Assembly (NCBI GenBank): GCA_002309015.1
Contig: DBWM01000070.1
Coordinates: 110,449-174,448 of the forward strand
Direction of reading: 5' to 3'
Source: Myxococcales bacterium UBA1238
GTDB lineage: Bacteria; Myxococcota_A; Bradymonadia; UBA7976; UBA1532
DNA length: 64,000 nt
How positions within the stretch are numbered: position 1 is the stretch's first letter; the number at the start of each line of letters is the position of its first letter. The position numbers and the translations under genes are program-made. Shown piece after piece: positions 1-9,642 of this stretch. The notes beneath the pieces are model-generated. The model was not told where the DNA came from and ran no database searches. It worked only from the letters and a program-made list of their open reading frames with translations.

Positions 1-190
1 ATTTGATGAGATCGCTCTGTGGAATAACGGTGCCAAATTGCGGGATTGGGGAATGATCGTCGTATGTGCGTTGGGCAATTCCACAGATTGGAAAGAATAA
101 CCGCTGCGGTCGATTCGCTATTCGCTCACTTGGTATGGATGCTGTGTTTGCATATTGCACCAATCCCGCCGATTGAAAATCACCCTCCGC
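1..190. other. Left-edge sequence without a supported gene
   Basis: No convincing coding sequence is visible before the stop of the permease gene. Two pairs of inverted words occur: CTGTGGAAT near 17-25 with ATTCCACAG near 77-85, and GCGGGATTGG near 40-49 with CCAATCCCGC near 160-169. They could be paired arms of a hairpin or the edge of a repeat that continues outside the window. No function can be assigned. Confidence 0.4.
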
Positions 191-1207
191 TTACCCTCTC
201 GCATCTTCTGCCAATTGCATCTGCATCCGCAGGGCACACCATAAACAAACCGCCGTCATCAGAAACAGGGGCGCATAGGCACCCCACCATATGGGACAAA
301 AGCCGGCACGGGCGTTTAACTCACCTGCGCGAAACAAACCGTATGCAAAGGCGATGAGGCCGACCGATCCCAGTAACGCGCGGATTCCCCCATAAGAGGC
401 CCCAAGGATCGCGCCAAGAAGGCTCCATATGAAGGCGAGGGCAGGCATCGCGATCCGACGGTGATAGATAAAGCGGTGATGCAGCGATCGATCGAGCTCA
501 GCAGACGGCGTTGCGTTGGGCGGTCCAAAGGCTTTGAGCTTTTTTTGCGCGCTTACAGCATCGGCGTTTAAGGCGACTCTGCCCACATGAGCCTGCAGCG
601 CCGATCCGTAGATCCAGGCCTCTTTTAAAACGAGCCGTTCGCCCTCAAGCCGGATCGCCTCTGCCCGGATCACCGTGGGATAAGGCTTTGCCCCATCGAC
701 GAAGATCACCTCATTTGCGCCGTTTACGGGTTCCGTCTGAAAGAGCATCGCGCCATTCGAAAACAAATGCTCACCCGGCGACGAGAACTCCCGCTGCAAG
801 GCGTCGATTAAAATGGACTGCACATGCGAGAGACTTCTGGGAACGGCGGATTGGGCAGCAAAGAGCCCAAAGGCTGAAAGCAATCCTCCGAGTAGCGCAG
901 CCGGCAGGAACAAGACCGCCGGCCGATGCCCCAGCATCTGAAATGCGAGCAGAGCGCCCTCCTGCCGAAGGCGTCCATAAGCGAGTCCCGATGCGAGAGC
1001 CCCCGTCAAAGGCAGCGCCGCTTCGCAAAGGGCCACCGCCCCCCACATCGCAATCCCGAGCTTTGAAAAACCGCTCACCTGACGCCAGAGATCGCGCAGC
1101 GGGATCAGCTGGATCGCCATCCAGAGCCCCCAAAGCAGGAGCGCACATAAAAAACAAATCCACAAAAGGGATCGGCCCATGCGGCGGATAAAGAAAAAAG
1201 GTGTCAA
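191..1207 (-). CDS. LptF/LptG-family (YjgP/YjgQ) permease-like membrane protein
   Basis: Probable inner-membrane subunit of the lipopolysaccharide export ABC transporter (LptBFG), which moves LPS from the inner membrane to the periplasmic bridge. The 338-residue protein has the family layout: N-terminal membrane segments (about residues 12-33, 50-75 and 95-115), a central periplasmic beta-rich stretch (about 120-230), and C-terminal membrane segments (about 250-330). The phrase GRLRQEGALLAFQMLG matches the cytoplasmic loop of LptF/G, usually R-x-E-L-x-A-L-R-x-x-G. The start used is a TTG with poor Shine-Dalgarno support; an ATG nine codons downstream is an alternative. LptF and LptG cannot be told apart by eye. 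A smaller membrane protein at 18071-18685 has a similar loop. Confidence 0.75.
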   Translation of the reverse strand: MTPFFFIRRMGRSLLWICFLCALLLWGLWMAIQLIPLRDLWRQVSGFSKLGIAMWGAVALCEAALPLTGALASGLAYGRLRQEGALLAFQMLGHRPAVLFLPAALLGGLLSAFGLFAAQSAVPRSLSHVQSILIDALQREFSSPGEHLFSNGAMLFQTEPVNGANEVIFVDGAKPYPTVIRAEAIRLEGERLVLKEAWIYGSALQAHVGRVALNADAVSAQKKLKAFGPPNATPSAELDRSLHHRFIYHRRIAMPALAFIWSLLGAILGASYGGIRALLGSVGLIAFAYGLFRAGELNARAGFCPIWWGAYAPLFLMTAVCLWCALRMQMQLAEDARG

Positions 1208-1264
1208 CGGGAATGAAGGGAAGAGGCGGGTTTAAAGAGAGGCCTGAGGCCTGGGGCTTTGCAA

Positions 1265-1786
<522 letters not shown>

Positions 1787-2052
1787 ATCTGCTGACTTCA
1801 ATCGCTTCCCTCGTTCTTCGCAATCGGCTGCATTTTTGGCCGAGGCGCGGGCGCAAACGGATTGTATCCGCAACGCTCAAAGCGGTTAGAGAACTATCAC
1901 AGCGGGAATTGAAGGGTCAACGCCGAAATCTACCACCGCCCCGAGGGAGAACTCAAAATTTTGCCTCAGATATTTCAAAAATAGCTGTGATTTTAGGCAG
2001 ATGCGCGTTGGCGGGTGATTTTTAAAGGGGGACGATAAATTTTGATGCGGTT

Positions 2053-3540
2053 TCAGGATGCGCTCCGGGGACCCTGATATTGGTCGCGACCCTGGTTTTT
2101 GGCCTGATACAATCGCTCGTCGGCCGTCTTAAAGAGCGCCTCTGCGGTTTTGGCATCGCCGGGGTAAAGCCCGCAGCCGATCGAGAGGGTGATGCCGAGC
2201 CTTGCGCGCACCTGGGTGATGATCCGTTCTGCCACCTTCGACGCAGCCTCCGCGCCGCCATCGAACAGCAGGATCGCGAATTCATCTCCGCCGTAGCGCG
2301 CAAAGAGATCCTCGCTCCGCAGCTGCGACTGCGCCACTTTCGCCAGACCCCGCAACATCCAGTCGCCCTGAGCGTGCCCCTGCCGGTCGTTGATCTCCTT
2401 AAAGTGATCCACATCGAGGATCAAAAGGGCGATGGGTCTCTGCTCCGAGAGCGCGAGGGCCAAATCCTGGTCGAGCCTGCGGCGGTTGAAGGCGCCCGTG
2501 AGCGGATCGCGCGTCGCGAGCTCGTGCTGCAGAGCGAGCAGGTTCAGGTTCTCCCAGATGAGCGCCGTCTGATCGACGAAGAAATGCAGCTGATCGATGC
2601 GCTCCTGGGTGATCGAGCAGACGCCGGGCTGAGCCGAGAAATAATCGTCGGCCAGGAGGAACCCGAGGAGGCATTGGTGAGCCCAGAGGGGCGCGAGCAC
2701 GCATTCGCCGTTGGAACCGAGCGTGGCCAGCTGGGGATTTTTGAGACCCTCGTGCAAAAGATGCAGCGGCTGATGGTGCTCGATGGCGCGTACGATCTCA
2801 TCCTCTTCTTGGGGCCAGGGGATGTGGATTTGGCGCACCTTTTGGGCGAGCGGCGAATCCTGGAGATCGCTTTGGAGGATCTGCTCGATGGTGGGGTTTT
2901 CGCGATCGAGATCGCCCCAGATGCGGCGGGCTTCGGAGGCATCGAGGGGGCCGATTGCGGCGTCGCCGTCGAAGGCGTGGGCGTCCGCGTCGTAACGAAA
3001 CAAAATGGCGCGGTTGAAGCTCAGGCAGGATCCGGTCGTGATGCCCGAGAGCATGGCGTAGAGCGCTTTGCTCGTCTGATTGGTGGTCAGCATGAAGGTG
3101 GTCAGCTGCTGCAGGGTCGCCGTGATGCTCGCAACCGACGAGAGCTTCCAGATCACCTGACCGAGAGAGGCGTGCGAGAAGATTTTGGGCAAAAGCTGGC
3201 CCAGAATCGGCTCTAAAATCGATCCGGAGGCTTCGGGCAAGAGGGGACCGAGCGCTTCGCCCTGGAGGGTGACGCTGTGGGATTCGGCCCTGAAGGTGAC
3301 GCTGCTGTCTTTGGCGCGGGGATCGATGCGCGATTTGGGGCTCACGACGAGTTTGGCGTCGCTCTGGGCCGCCTTGATGAGGGCCGCGGCGCCGTAACGC
3401 ATGGGGCCGTTTGCGGGAAGCGCGATGTCGAGCGCGATGGGGCAGGGCAAAAATCGCAGGAGCGTCTGAACCGTGGGTTCGATGTAAGCGCATTGCGCCG
3501 CGCGGCAGATTTCTTCCGGGAAGGGCAAGGTTTGTGACAT
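2053..3540 (-). CDS. GGDEF-domain diguanylate cyclase with N-terminal sensory region
   Basis: Predicted to make cyclic di-GMP from two GTP. The C-terminal 165 residues form a GGDEF domain: RDPLTGAFNRRRLDQDL at its start, DVDHFKEIND in the metal site, an intact active-site loop RYGGDEFAIL, and LSIGCGLYPGDA near the end. No RxxD inhibitory-site motif is evident just upstream of GGDEF. Residues 1-330 have no clear membrane segment and look like a soluble sensory region; about 160-325 reads like a GAF fold. The ATG is preceded by AAGGAAA. A PilZ protein at 18798 is a possible effector encoded nearby. The neighbours are a repeat array upstream and an HTH protein downstream. Confidence 0.9.
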   Translation of the reverse strand: MSQTLPFPEEICRAAQCAYIEPTVQTLLRFLPCPIALDIALPANGPMRYGAAALIKAAQSDAKLVVSPKSRIDPRAKDSSVTFRAESHSVTLQGEALGPLLPEASGSILEPILGQLLPKIFSHASLGQVIWKLSSVASITATLQQLTTFMLTTNQTSKALYAMLSGITTGSCLSFNRAILFRYDADAHAFDGDAAIGPLDASEARRIWGDLDRENPTIEQILQSDLQDSPLAQKVRQIHIPWPQEEDEIVRAIEHHQPLHLLHEGLKNPQLATLGSNGECVLAPLWAHQCLLGFLLADDYFSAQPGVCSITQERIDQLHFFVDQTALIWENLNLLALQHELATRDPLTGAFNRRRLDQDLALALSEQRPIALLILDVDHFKEINDRQGHAQGDWMLRGLAKVAQSQLRSEDLFARYGGDEFAILLFDGGAEAASKVAERIITQVRARLGITLSIGCGLYPGDAKTAEALFKTADERLYQAKNQGRDQYQGPRSAS

Positions 3541-4126
3541 CGGGCGCTTTCCTTACTGTGAGGTTTTGGGAGCATACGGCCGATTGCGGGTTTTTCTCAA
3601 CTGCAAGCGGAGGGTTTTTTGGACCGGTCAGCCGGATCCGTTCTTTGGAGCAACTCTCGCCAAGAAATCTGGCAAAAACTGCTTCTTTGTTGGATCTCTG
3701 GCCGGGAAAACAGGCGCCGGAGCCTCCGATGACCGTGGTTGGGCAAGAAATCTGTTAAAGAACGCTTCTTCATAGGATCTCCTGGTAAGAAATCTGGCAA
3801 AGAACGCTACTTCATAGGATCTCCTGGCAAGAAATCTGCTAAAGAACGCTTCTTTGTTGAATCTCCTGGCGGGAAAAGAGGCATCGGAGGCTCCGGCGGC
3901 TGTTTTCCGGGCGGGCGTTGTTTTGTCGTAGGCTCCGGCGGATGGTTTCCGGGCGGGCGTTGTTTTGTCGCAGGCTCCGGCGCCTGTTTTCTTGGCGGGA
4001 GAAGAGGCGGCGGAGCGTCAGGCGGCTGTTTTCTTCGGGGCAGCTGATTTAAAGAAGCCTCCGGCAGCAGATGTTTTGCGGAGCGCAGTGGTTCAGAACG
4101 CTCCGGCAAAAAGAAAGGAACTGAGC
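3541..4126. repeat. Intergenic region with a 42-bp imperfect tandem array
   Basis: The gap between the divergent GGDEF and phosphodiesterase genes holds nine head-to-tail units starting at 3659, 3701, 3742, 3784, 3826, 3868, 3910, 3952 and 3994, ending near 4035. All are 42 bp except one of 41. Two unit types occur: one centred on AAGAAATCTG...AAAGAACGCTTCTT (3659, 3742, 3784, 3826), the other on GGCGGGCGTTGTTTTGTCG (3910, 3952 and relatives). Short open frames exist on both strands because 42 is divisible by three. The single 41-bp unit breaks the plus frame and none has a credible start, so I treat it as non-coding. The first 110 bp (3541-3650) probably hold the GGDEF promoter. Confidence 0.85.
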
Positions 4127-4735
4127 GTGAGCGTCATCAACAGTGTTTTATGGGGGCTCTCTTCGCTTCCAAGGGCGCGGGTCGATTTGCCCGGGGATCG
4201 CCCGCTCAAGGTGGCGGTGATTTCGGATACCCACAGCGCACCTCACAAAGAAGCGATGGAGCATCTCTGGGCCGAGAAGGCGGATCTCTGCCTCCATGCG
4301 GGCGATATGGGGAATCTGGCCCTTTACCCCGAGTACGAGAGCCTGGCGGAGCAGTTTTATGCGGTTCGGGGCAATTGCGACGGGCATGACTGCGGGTTTC
4401 CCGACGAGCGGGCGATCGATTTTTACGCCGGAGACGAGCTGCGTTCCACCTGGTGGATGAGCCATGTGGCGATTTACGGCGGGATCCATCTCTCGAAGAG
4501 CGCCTTTGAGCGCGCGCAGCATGCGGGGGCACAGCTCGTGATTTGCGGACATTCCCATATGCCTGCGCTTTTTGAGGATCGCGGGCTGACCGTGTTCAAT
4601 CCGGGTTCGATCGGGCCGATGCGTCCGGGATTGCCGCTCACTTACGGGGTGATCGAGATTTCAGAGGCGGGGATCGAGTTTCGGCATGTGGAGGGGCATT
4701 CGGGCGAGCGCTGGCTTCCGCCGCAGATGCGTTAA
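4127..4735 (+). CDS. YfcE/MJ0936-type metallophosphoesterase
   Basis: Calcineurin-like phosphodiesterase of the small YfcE family, expected to hydrolyse phosphodiesters with two metal ions. The ligand motifs run in order: VAVISDTHS (D-x-H), LHAGDM (GD), RGNCDG (GN-x-D), a lone His in WWMSH, and CGHSHMPAL, followed by the usual NPGSIGPMR. All expected metal ligands are present. I start at the GTG at 4127, which follows AAAGGAAC at good spacing, giving 202 residues. The open frame continues upstream into the repeat array but that part is not family sequence. The stop overlaps the convergent lipoprotein stop in a shared TTAA at 4732-4735. Its natural substrate cannot be read from sequence. Confidence 0.88.
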   Translation: MSVINSVLWGLSSLPRARVDLPGDRPLKVAVISDTHSAPHKEAMEHLWAEKADLCLHAGDMGNLALYPEYESLAEQFYAVRGNCDGHDCGFPDERAIDFYAGDELRSTWWMSHVAIYGGIHLSKSAFERAQHAGAQLVICGHSHMPALFEDRGLTVFNPGSIGPMRPGLPLTYGVIEISEAGIEFRHVEGHSGERWLPPQMR

Positions 4736-7509
4736 TCGCAGCCCGCTTTGCTGCCCAGGCAGCTGCGGTGCGCCGTGGAGCCTTCGGTGAAGAACTGAAC
4801 GAGGAGGCGGTGCATGTAGCGGTTCGGGCAGTTTTCTGCGTCGCTCTCAAAATCGAAGCCGTGGGCGCCCTCGGGGTTCGAGTAAAGGATGCGCAGCGCC
4901 GATCCGCCGTCGTCGCGCTCGTTCTGGCTGTTTAAATCGTCGCTCGCCCAGTCCTTCGAGATCGGACAAAAATCGACGAGCTCGTGAAGCCTCGATGCCC
5001 CGAGCACCACATGCTGATCGATCAGGATCTGCATCTGCTCGCCGAGCATGCCCTCCAGGGTTTCGGTCTGGAGCAATCCGGCGGCCCGCGCCAGGGTGAG
5101 GCCGTTGGCTACGGGCGCCTCGGGATCACCGGCGTTCAGCGCGAGCAGAAAGCGCGGCGAGTCGTCTTCGCGATATTTGCGCGCGTAATCGAGGGGCTCG
5201 GCGGGCGCATAGGCGAGGGGAAAGAGTTCCTGCAGGATTTGGCGGAATGTCGGCGTCTGACGCGCGATGCCGAACCCGGAGCTCATGGCGGTCAGGGGCT
5301 GATTCAGGGGATCGAGGGCGGCGGGATTCTCGGGCTCGCGGCTGTAAGGGGTGATCTCGAAGCGATCGACGCTGCTCTTGATCTCACCGGAGGCGCTCAA
5401 AAGATCGAAACGGAGCGCATCGCCTGCATCGGCGGGCACCGAAAGCCGGAATTGCCCCGCCTGATCCACATAGGCGTGGCTCGAGCGTCCGTTCGTTAAA
5501 TTATGGATGGCCACCTGATCGCCCGCTTCGAGGGAAGGCAGCTCTGCAAAAGGCTCCCATTGATTGCTGCGGGGCCTGGGCGATGCGAGAGGGGAATCGG
5601 GGATCTCGAAGCCGACCCAGGTGGTGCTGCTCGTGGGCCATCCGACGATTAAGGGTCCCATGAGGCTGGTCACCACGTTTTCTGAAGTCACGCTGCGCGC
5701 CAGCTCGTCGCTGATGCTCCCGCCCGTCGAAAGCGCCGCAACCGACGCCCATTGGGGATCCAGGGTTCCCGCGATCGTCGCAAGCTGCCCGCCGTATCCC
5801 ACGCCGAGCAAATGATACCGCGCGTCCGGACCTCCAAAATCGGGCCAGCCGTCGTCGTCAAAATCCCCCGCAATCCCGCTCGAAATCCAGCGCTGTCCCC
5901 AATGCTGCCCGCCGTCGAATCCCTGCAGCACCTGCTTGAACTTCAAAAGATGCATCACGAGTTGTCGCGTCATGTCGCGCGCCTGAATCGGCGACAGGCT
6001 CGGCTGAACTTCGATGAGCTGGGACGGCTCGCTCTCAAACTGGTTGCGTCCGAGCAGCGCTTCCTTGAGGGGCGCGTAGATTTCGGCCTGCTCCTCACCC
6101 AGAAGCTCCGCCATATCGGGCAGCGCGGTCAGTCCGTAACGGGGCGTATCGAACGCACAAACGGTCAGCCCCGCGGCATTCAGGGGCGCCGCATAAGGCA
6201 GCGCGTTTAAGCGCGATCCCCCAAAATCGTGAGCAAACAGCACGACGTCTTCGCGAAGGACTTCGGCGCTGGGCAGAAAACACCAAAAAGAGACCTCTTC
6301 GCTCTGCAGATCGCCGAGCTTCTTCAAATCCGACGGAAACTGTCCCGTCTCCTCATCCGCGAGCAGCGGCGAGGAGAAGCGTCCCGAAATCACGCGATCG
6401 ATGTTCGAAAGCTGCGGGGCTAAAACTTCGATATCGCTTTCGCCCGCATTCAGGATCGATCCCCAGAGGGGCGAAAGAATCTGAAGCTCGTTCCCGTGCA
6501 GGATCGCGGCTTCCTCGTCGTTTTGTTTCAGGCGATCGATCCAGCTGACGACGGGGGGAAAGGCGTCGCTTCCAAAATGAGGATTCGTCCCGATCTGGCT
6601 GGCCGCTTCTTCGAGGAGGCGTGTGGAGCTCTGGGTGGTAAAGGTCCAGGTAAAGGCGACGCGATCGATCGAGAGGTTGTGCATCGCGAGGGCGGTGGGC
6701 AGGAATTCGAGGGCGTCGGTTTGCTGCGTATGGTGAATGAACTCGAAGGGGGAGTGAACGGGCCCCTTTTCACCCCGAAGATCGTCGGTGAGGACGACCG
6801 CGTAGAGATGCCCCGGACGCAAAGGCTCGAGGGGCCGGAGGATCAGCGTGTGCGTCTCATATTCGTAAAAGTCCACGATCTCGCAGGGTGCCTGCTGACC
6901 CTCGCAGTTGGGGCGATCGAGCAGCCCGTCGCCGTCGGAATCTTCGGATTTCTGCAGGACGCCGTCGCCGTTCAGATCCTCATCTGCGGTTTCAAACAAC
7001 AGGTTCTCTTCGTTCGCCCGGGGATCCGCGCTGCCGTATTGTCCGATCTGCGGTTGCGCCAGAGGATAAGCGCCCCGCCCCAAATCGAGGGGGATGCGCT
7101 CCCCAAACGTGGAGCCTTCCGTCAAATCCACGATCAATACGGGATCCGCATGAAACGGCCGGCCTTTGCCCACAATCTCGCTCACGCTGAGCGGCGCATC
7201 GAACGAGACGCTGATGACGCCGGACGTCGCAAACCCGTCGAGATCGAGGAGCGCGCTGCGGATTTGGCTCTCAAACGCTGTGGCCGCATTTTGGGAGATG
7301 TTGAGGCGCTTGCCGGTGGGCGATTTGAGATCGATGCGCGTGGAGAGATCGCTCGGGTAAGGCATGCGATCCTGCGTAGGATTGAAGATCACGCGCGGTC
7401 CGTCGCCAGCAGGCGTCTTTCGGAGCCCGTGAGGCGTATTTTCTTCAAAGCAACCGTGCAAGCCGCAAAACGCGATGCAGGGGATCAAGAGAGAGAGAAT
7501 TCGGCGCAT
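4732..7509 (-). CDS. Large alpha/beta-hydrolase-like lipoprotein lacking the serine nucleophile
   Basis: Secreted lipoprotein of 925 residues. The N-terminus MRRILSLLIPCIAFCGLHGC is a lipoprotein signal with Cys20 as the likely lipidated residue. Residues 30-330 resemble the N-terminal region of bacterial virulence-factor lipases (PYPSDL, LRPLEPLRPGHLYAVVLT) and carry an acidic DxDGDG-type stretch (EDLNGDGVLQKSEDSDGDG) that could bind calcium. Residues about 415-610 look like an alpha/beta hydrolase core, with VVLFAHDFGGSRLNALPYA and, where G-x-S-x-G should be, HLLGVGYGGQLA (about 568-573), so the serine is missing. It may be a binding protein or an inactive relative. The domain assignment is moderate; the substrate is unknown. 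Confidence 0.6.
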   Translation of the reverse strand: MRRILSLLIPCIAFCGLHGCFEENTPHGLRKTPAGDGPRVIFNPTQDRMPYPSDLSTRIDLKSPTGKRLNISQNAATAFESQIRSALLDLDGFATSGVISVSFDAPLSVSEIVGKGRPFHADPVLIVDLTEGSTFGERIPLDLGRGAYPLAQPQIGQYGSADPRANEENLLFETADEDLNGDGVLQKSEDSDGDGLLDRPNCEGQQAPCEIVDFYEYETHTLILRPLEPLRPGHLYAVVLTDDLRGEKGPVHSPFEFIHHTQQTDALEFLPTALAMHNLSIDRVAFTWTFTTQSSTRLLEEAASQIGTNPHFGSDAFPPVVSWIDRLKQNDEEAAILHGNELQILSPLWGSILNAGESDIEVLAPQLSNIDRVISGRFSSPLLADEETGQFPSDLKKLGDLQSEEVSFWCFLPSAEVLREDVVLFAHDFGGSRLNALPYAAPLNAAGLTVCAFDTPRYGLTALPDMAELLGEEQAEIYAPLKEALLGRNQFESEPSQLIEVQPSLSPIQARDMTRQLVMHLLKFKQVLQGFDGGQHWGQRWISSGIAGDFDDDGWPDFGGPDARYHLLGVGYGGQLATIAGTLDPQWASVAALSTGGSISDELARSVTSENVVTSLMGPLIVGWPTSSTTWVGFEIPDSPLASPRPRSNQWEPFAELPSLEAGDQVAIHNLTNGRSSHAYVDQAGQFRLSVPADAGDALRFDLLSASGEIKSSVDRFEITPYSREPENPAALDPLNQPLTAMSSGFGIARQTPTFRQILQELFPLAYAPAEPLDYARKYREDDSPRFLLALNAGDPEAPVANGLTLARAAGLLQTETLEGMLGEQMQILIDQHVVLGASRLHELVDFCPISKDWASDDLNSQNERDDGGSALRILYSNPEGAHGFDFESDAENCPNRYMHRLLVQFFTEGSTAHRSCLGSKAGCD

Positions 7510-7576
7510 GGCAGAGGAGAGCTTTGTGATTGAAATGAGCGCAGTTTAGAGGGGAATGGCACCAAAAAGAAAGCTT

Positions 7577-9133
7577 TTAGGCGTTGAAGCGCTGGACGAG
7601 GGGCACGGCGCGATCGCTGCCGAAGGCTTTTTTGCTGACGCGCAGGACGAGCGCAGCCTGACGGCGCTTGTATTCGTTCAAATCCACCAGATGGCAAATG
7701 CGCTCGACCATCTGGGGATCAAATCCGCGCTCCACGAGTTCCGCCCGGCTCGCGTTTTCTTCGAGATAAGGCTTTAAGAGCGCGTCGAGCACCGGGTAGG
7801 GCGGCAGGCTGTCCTGATCGAGCTGATCGGGCCGAAGCTCTGCGGAAGGTGCTTTGGTGATCGTATTTAAAGGGATCAGGATGCGATCGCGGTTGATGTA
7901 GCGGGCGAGGGCGTAAACCTCGGTTTTATAGAGATCGGCGATGCAGGCCACAGCCCCGCAGGTGTCGCCGTAAAGCGTGCAGTATCCGACCGCGGCCTCG
8001 CTCTTGTTGCCCGTGGTGAGCAGGATGCCGCCTTTTTTGTTGGAATACGCCATGAGTAAAACTGCGCGCAGGCGGGCCTGAATGTTCTCTTCGGTCACGT
8101 CGGGTTTGGTGCCCGCAAATACGGGATCGAGGGCGGCGAGCGTTGCGGCGAAGGGGCCTTCGATGGGGACAATGTAAAAAGGCATACCGAGGTTTTGAGC
8201 CAAATCGCGCGCGTCGGTCACGCTGCCTTCGCTGGAATAACGGCTGGGGAGCGCAATGCCGGTCACGTTTTCGGCACCTAACGCCTTGACGGCCAAAGCC
8301 GCTACGACCGCGCTGTCGATGCCGCCCGAAAGCCCCAGAAGCGCGCGTTTGATACCCGATTTCTGGCAATAATCCCGCAGTCCGAGCACGAGCGCATCCT
8401 CGATATCGGCCATCGGATCCCGCTCGATCGGTGAAAGATGCCCTTCTTCAAACAGGTCGCAGGAGACAAAATCTTCTTTAAATGCGGCCGCCTGGACGAT
8501 CAATCGCCCCGCCGGATCGAGTACGGACGAATGCCCGTCAAAACAAAGCGCTGCCTGAGCGCCCACCGCGTTGCAAAATGCGATGGGGAGTTGAAGTTTC
8601 GACGCCTGCGCCTGAAGGGCGCTGAGCCGCATTGCGGGCAGTCCCGCCTCAAAAGGACGATCCGCCAGAACGACGAGCGCCTGCACGCCCTGCTTCTGCC
8701 ATTCCGCTTCTGAATCGGCCGTCAAGTCGCTTTCATTCAAAACCGCAAGCTTGCGTCCGCCCACCGAAATCTCCGCCGGCGTTGAGGCCTTCGCGCCATG
8801 AAGCGGCTTGTGAGGCGTAAACTGCAAAACCCGGCCTTCACCCAAAAGATAGAATCCGTAGCAAAGTCCCGATGCGTCCTGCCCGAGATCGCCCATCAGC
8901 ACCTGCACATGCCTGCAGGCCTGCGCCATCGTTTTGAGGGCCTGCTGCTGCAAAGCAGGGAAGCTCGAGCGCAAAAACAAATCCTGAGCGTCACCGCCCG
9001 AAAGGGGCCAGTTTGAAAAGATGAGCAGCTCGGTTTTTTGCTCTTCCGCCTGCGCGATTTGCTGAAGGCAATGTTCCAGATTCCCTTTAAAATCGCCGAT
9101 GATGCCGTTCTTTTGTGCCAGTGCGATGCGCAT
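7577..9133 (-). CDS. nadE: NAD+ synthase, glutaminase-synthetase fusion with degenerate glutaminase domain
   Basis: Last step of NAD synthesis: ATP-dependent amidation of deamido-NAD. The synthetase half is intact: LGLSGGIDSAVVA (residues 267-279, PP-loop), TTGNKSEAAVGYCTLYGD and PSAELRPDQLDQDSLPPY. The N-terminal nitrilase-type domain aligns throughout (MRIALAQ, NAVGAQAALCFDGHSSVLDPAG), but the catalytic positions are changed. The usual PE of PE-x-x-L-T-G is SN (SNWPLSG, N41), the CED-x-W nucleophile motif is NESDLT (E134), and no clear K-x-x-L-P lysine is seen. It is probably ammonia-dependent or fed by a separate amidotransferase. Start at MRIALAQ follows GAAAGGCGG; an upstream ATG at 9193 would add 20 residues. 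Confidence 0.9.
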   Translation of the reverse strand: MRIALAQKNGIIGDFKGNLEHCLQQIAQAEEQKTELLIFSNWPLSGGDAQDLFLRSSFPALQQQALKTMAQACRHVQVLMGDLGQDASGLCYGFYLLGEGRVLQFTPHKPLHGAKASTPAEISVGGRKLAVLNESDLTADSEAEWQKQGVQALVVLADRPFEAGLPAMRLSALQAQASKLQLPIAFCNAVGAQAALCFDGHSSVLDPAGRLIVQAAAFKEDFVSCDLFEEGHLSPIERDPMADIEDALVLGLRDYCQKSGIKRALLGLSGGIDSAVVAALAVKALGAENVTGIALPSRYSSEGSVTDARDLAQNLGMPFYIVPIEGPFAATLAALDPVFAGTKPDVTEENIQARLRAVLLMAYSNKKGGILLTTGNKSEAAVGYCTLYGDTCGAVACIADLYKTEVYALARYINRDRILIPLNTITKAPSAELRPDQLDQDSLPPYPVLDALLKPYLEENASRAELVERGFDPQMVERICHLVDLNEYKRRQAALVLRVSKKAFGSDRAVPLVQRFNA

Positions 9134-9317
9134 TTGATCCGCCTTTCTCATCAAAAAGCGTTGCAGAGTAATCGAGGTGATCGATTTGGGCAATGCTCAA
9201 ATGGGGTCTTCAAAAAATGGATGCAGAATAAAAAAAAAGGGGTACAGAGACACGAGGCTTGTTTAGTGCGACATATTCGTACAGAATTGCGGCGGCTCAA
9301 AACTTTTTGGAGGATTT

Positions 9318-9617
9318 ATGTTTCAATCTCTGATCAACTTCATCAACGCCCAAAAGGCGACCGGCACCACGGAAGCGCTCATCGAGGCAGCGGAACGCAA
9401 TCACGGCTGGTTCGTGGTGGCAACGGCTTCCGAAGCGGCTCGCCGCGCGGCTTCTCTGCCTGGCGTCAATGTGATCAGTATGGAGAATTTATGCGACAGC
9501 GAGGCCTCCTGGATGTGGGAAGATGGAGCTCGCGGACCTTTATTTATCGATCCCAAGGCGATCGTGTGGCTGACAGAGCGCATCGCTGAGAATGCGGTCA
9601 AAGTCAAAGAAGATTGA
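9318..9617 (+). CDS. Small conserved-looking protein of unknown function
   Basis: A 99-residue soluble protein preceded by a strong GGAGGATTT ribosome site. It has an alpha/beta rhythm (GWFVVATASEAARRAASLPGVNVISMENL, then GPLFIDPKAIVWLTERI) resembling a small Rossmann-like half domain; the pattern hydrophobic-VVAT-x-S-E-A recalls the start of P-loop folds, but no GK[ST] motif is present. I do not recognise the family. It lies 80 bp upstream of the zinc-finger ParA-like gene in the same direction, so the two may be co-transcribed, though a triple 13-bp repeat sits between them. Confidence 0.75.
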   Translation: MFQSLINFINAQKATGTTEALIEAAERNHGWFVVATASEAARRAASLPGVNVISMENLCDSEASWMWEDGARGPLFIDPKAIVWLTERIAENAVKVKED

Positions 9618-9642
9618 GCCCAATTCGAGTCAGATGCGCGTT

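Noticed and set aside
2080..3216. 378-residue open frame on the plus strand
   Set aside because: It is antisense to the GGDEF gene, whose motifs are unmistakable, and shows no recognisable domain.
3739..4047. Open frame encoding 14-residue repeats (KKSVKERFFIGSPG type)
   Set aside because: It exists only because the unit is 42 bp; the start is TTG without a ribosome site, one unit is 41 bp and breaks the frame, and the opposite strand has equally long frames.
6496..7533. 345-residue plus-strand open frame
   Set aside because: Antisense to the signal-bearing lipoprotein; no ribosome site and no family features.
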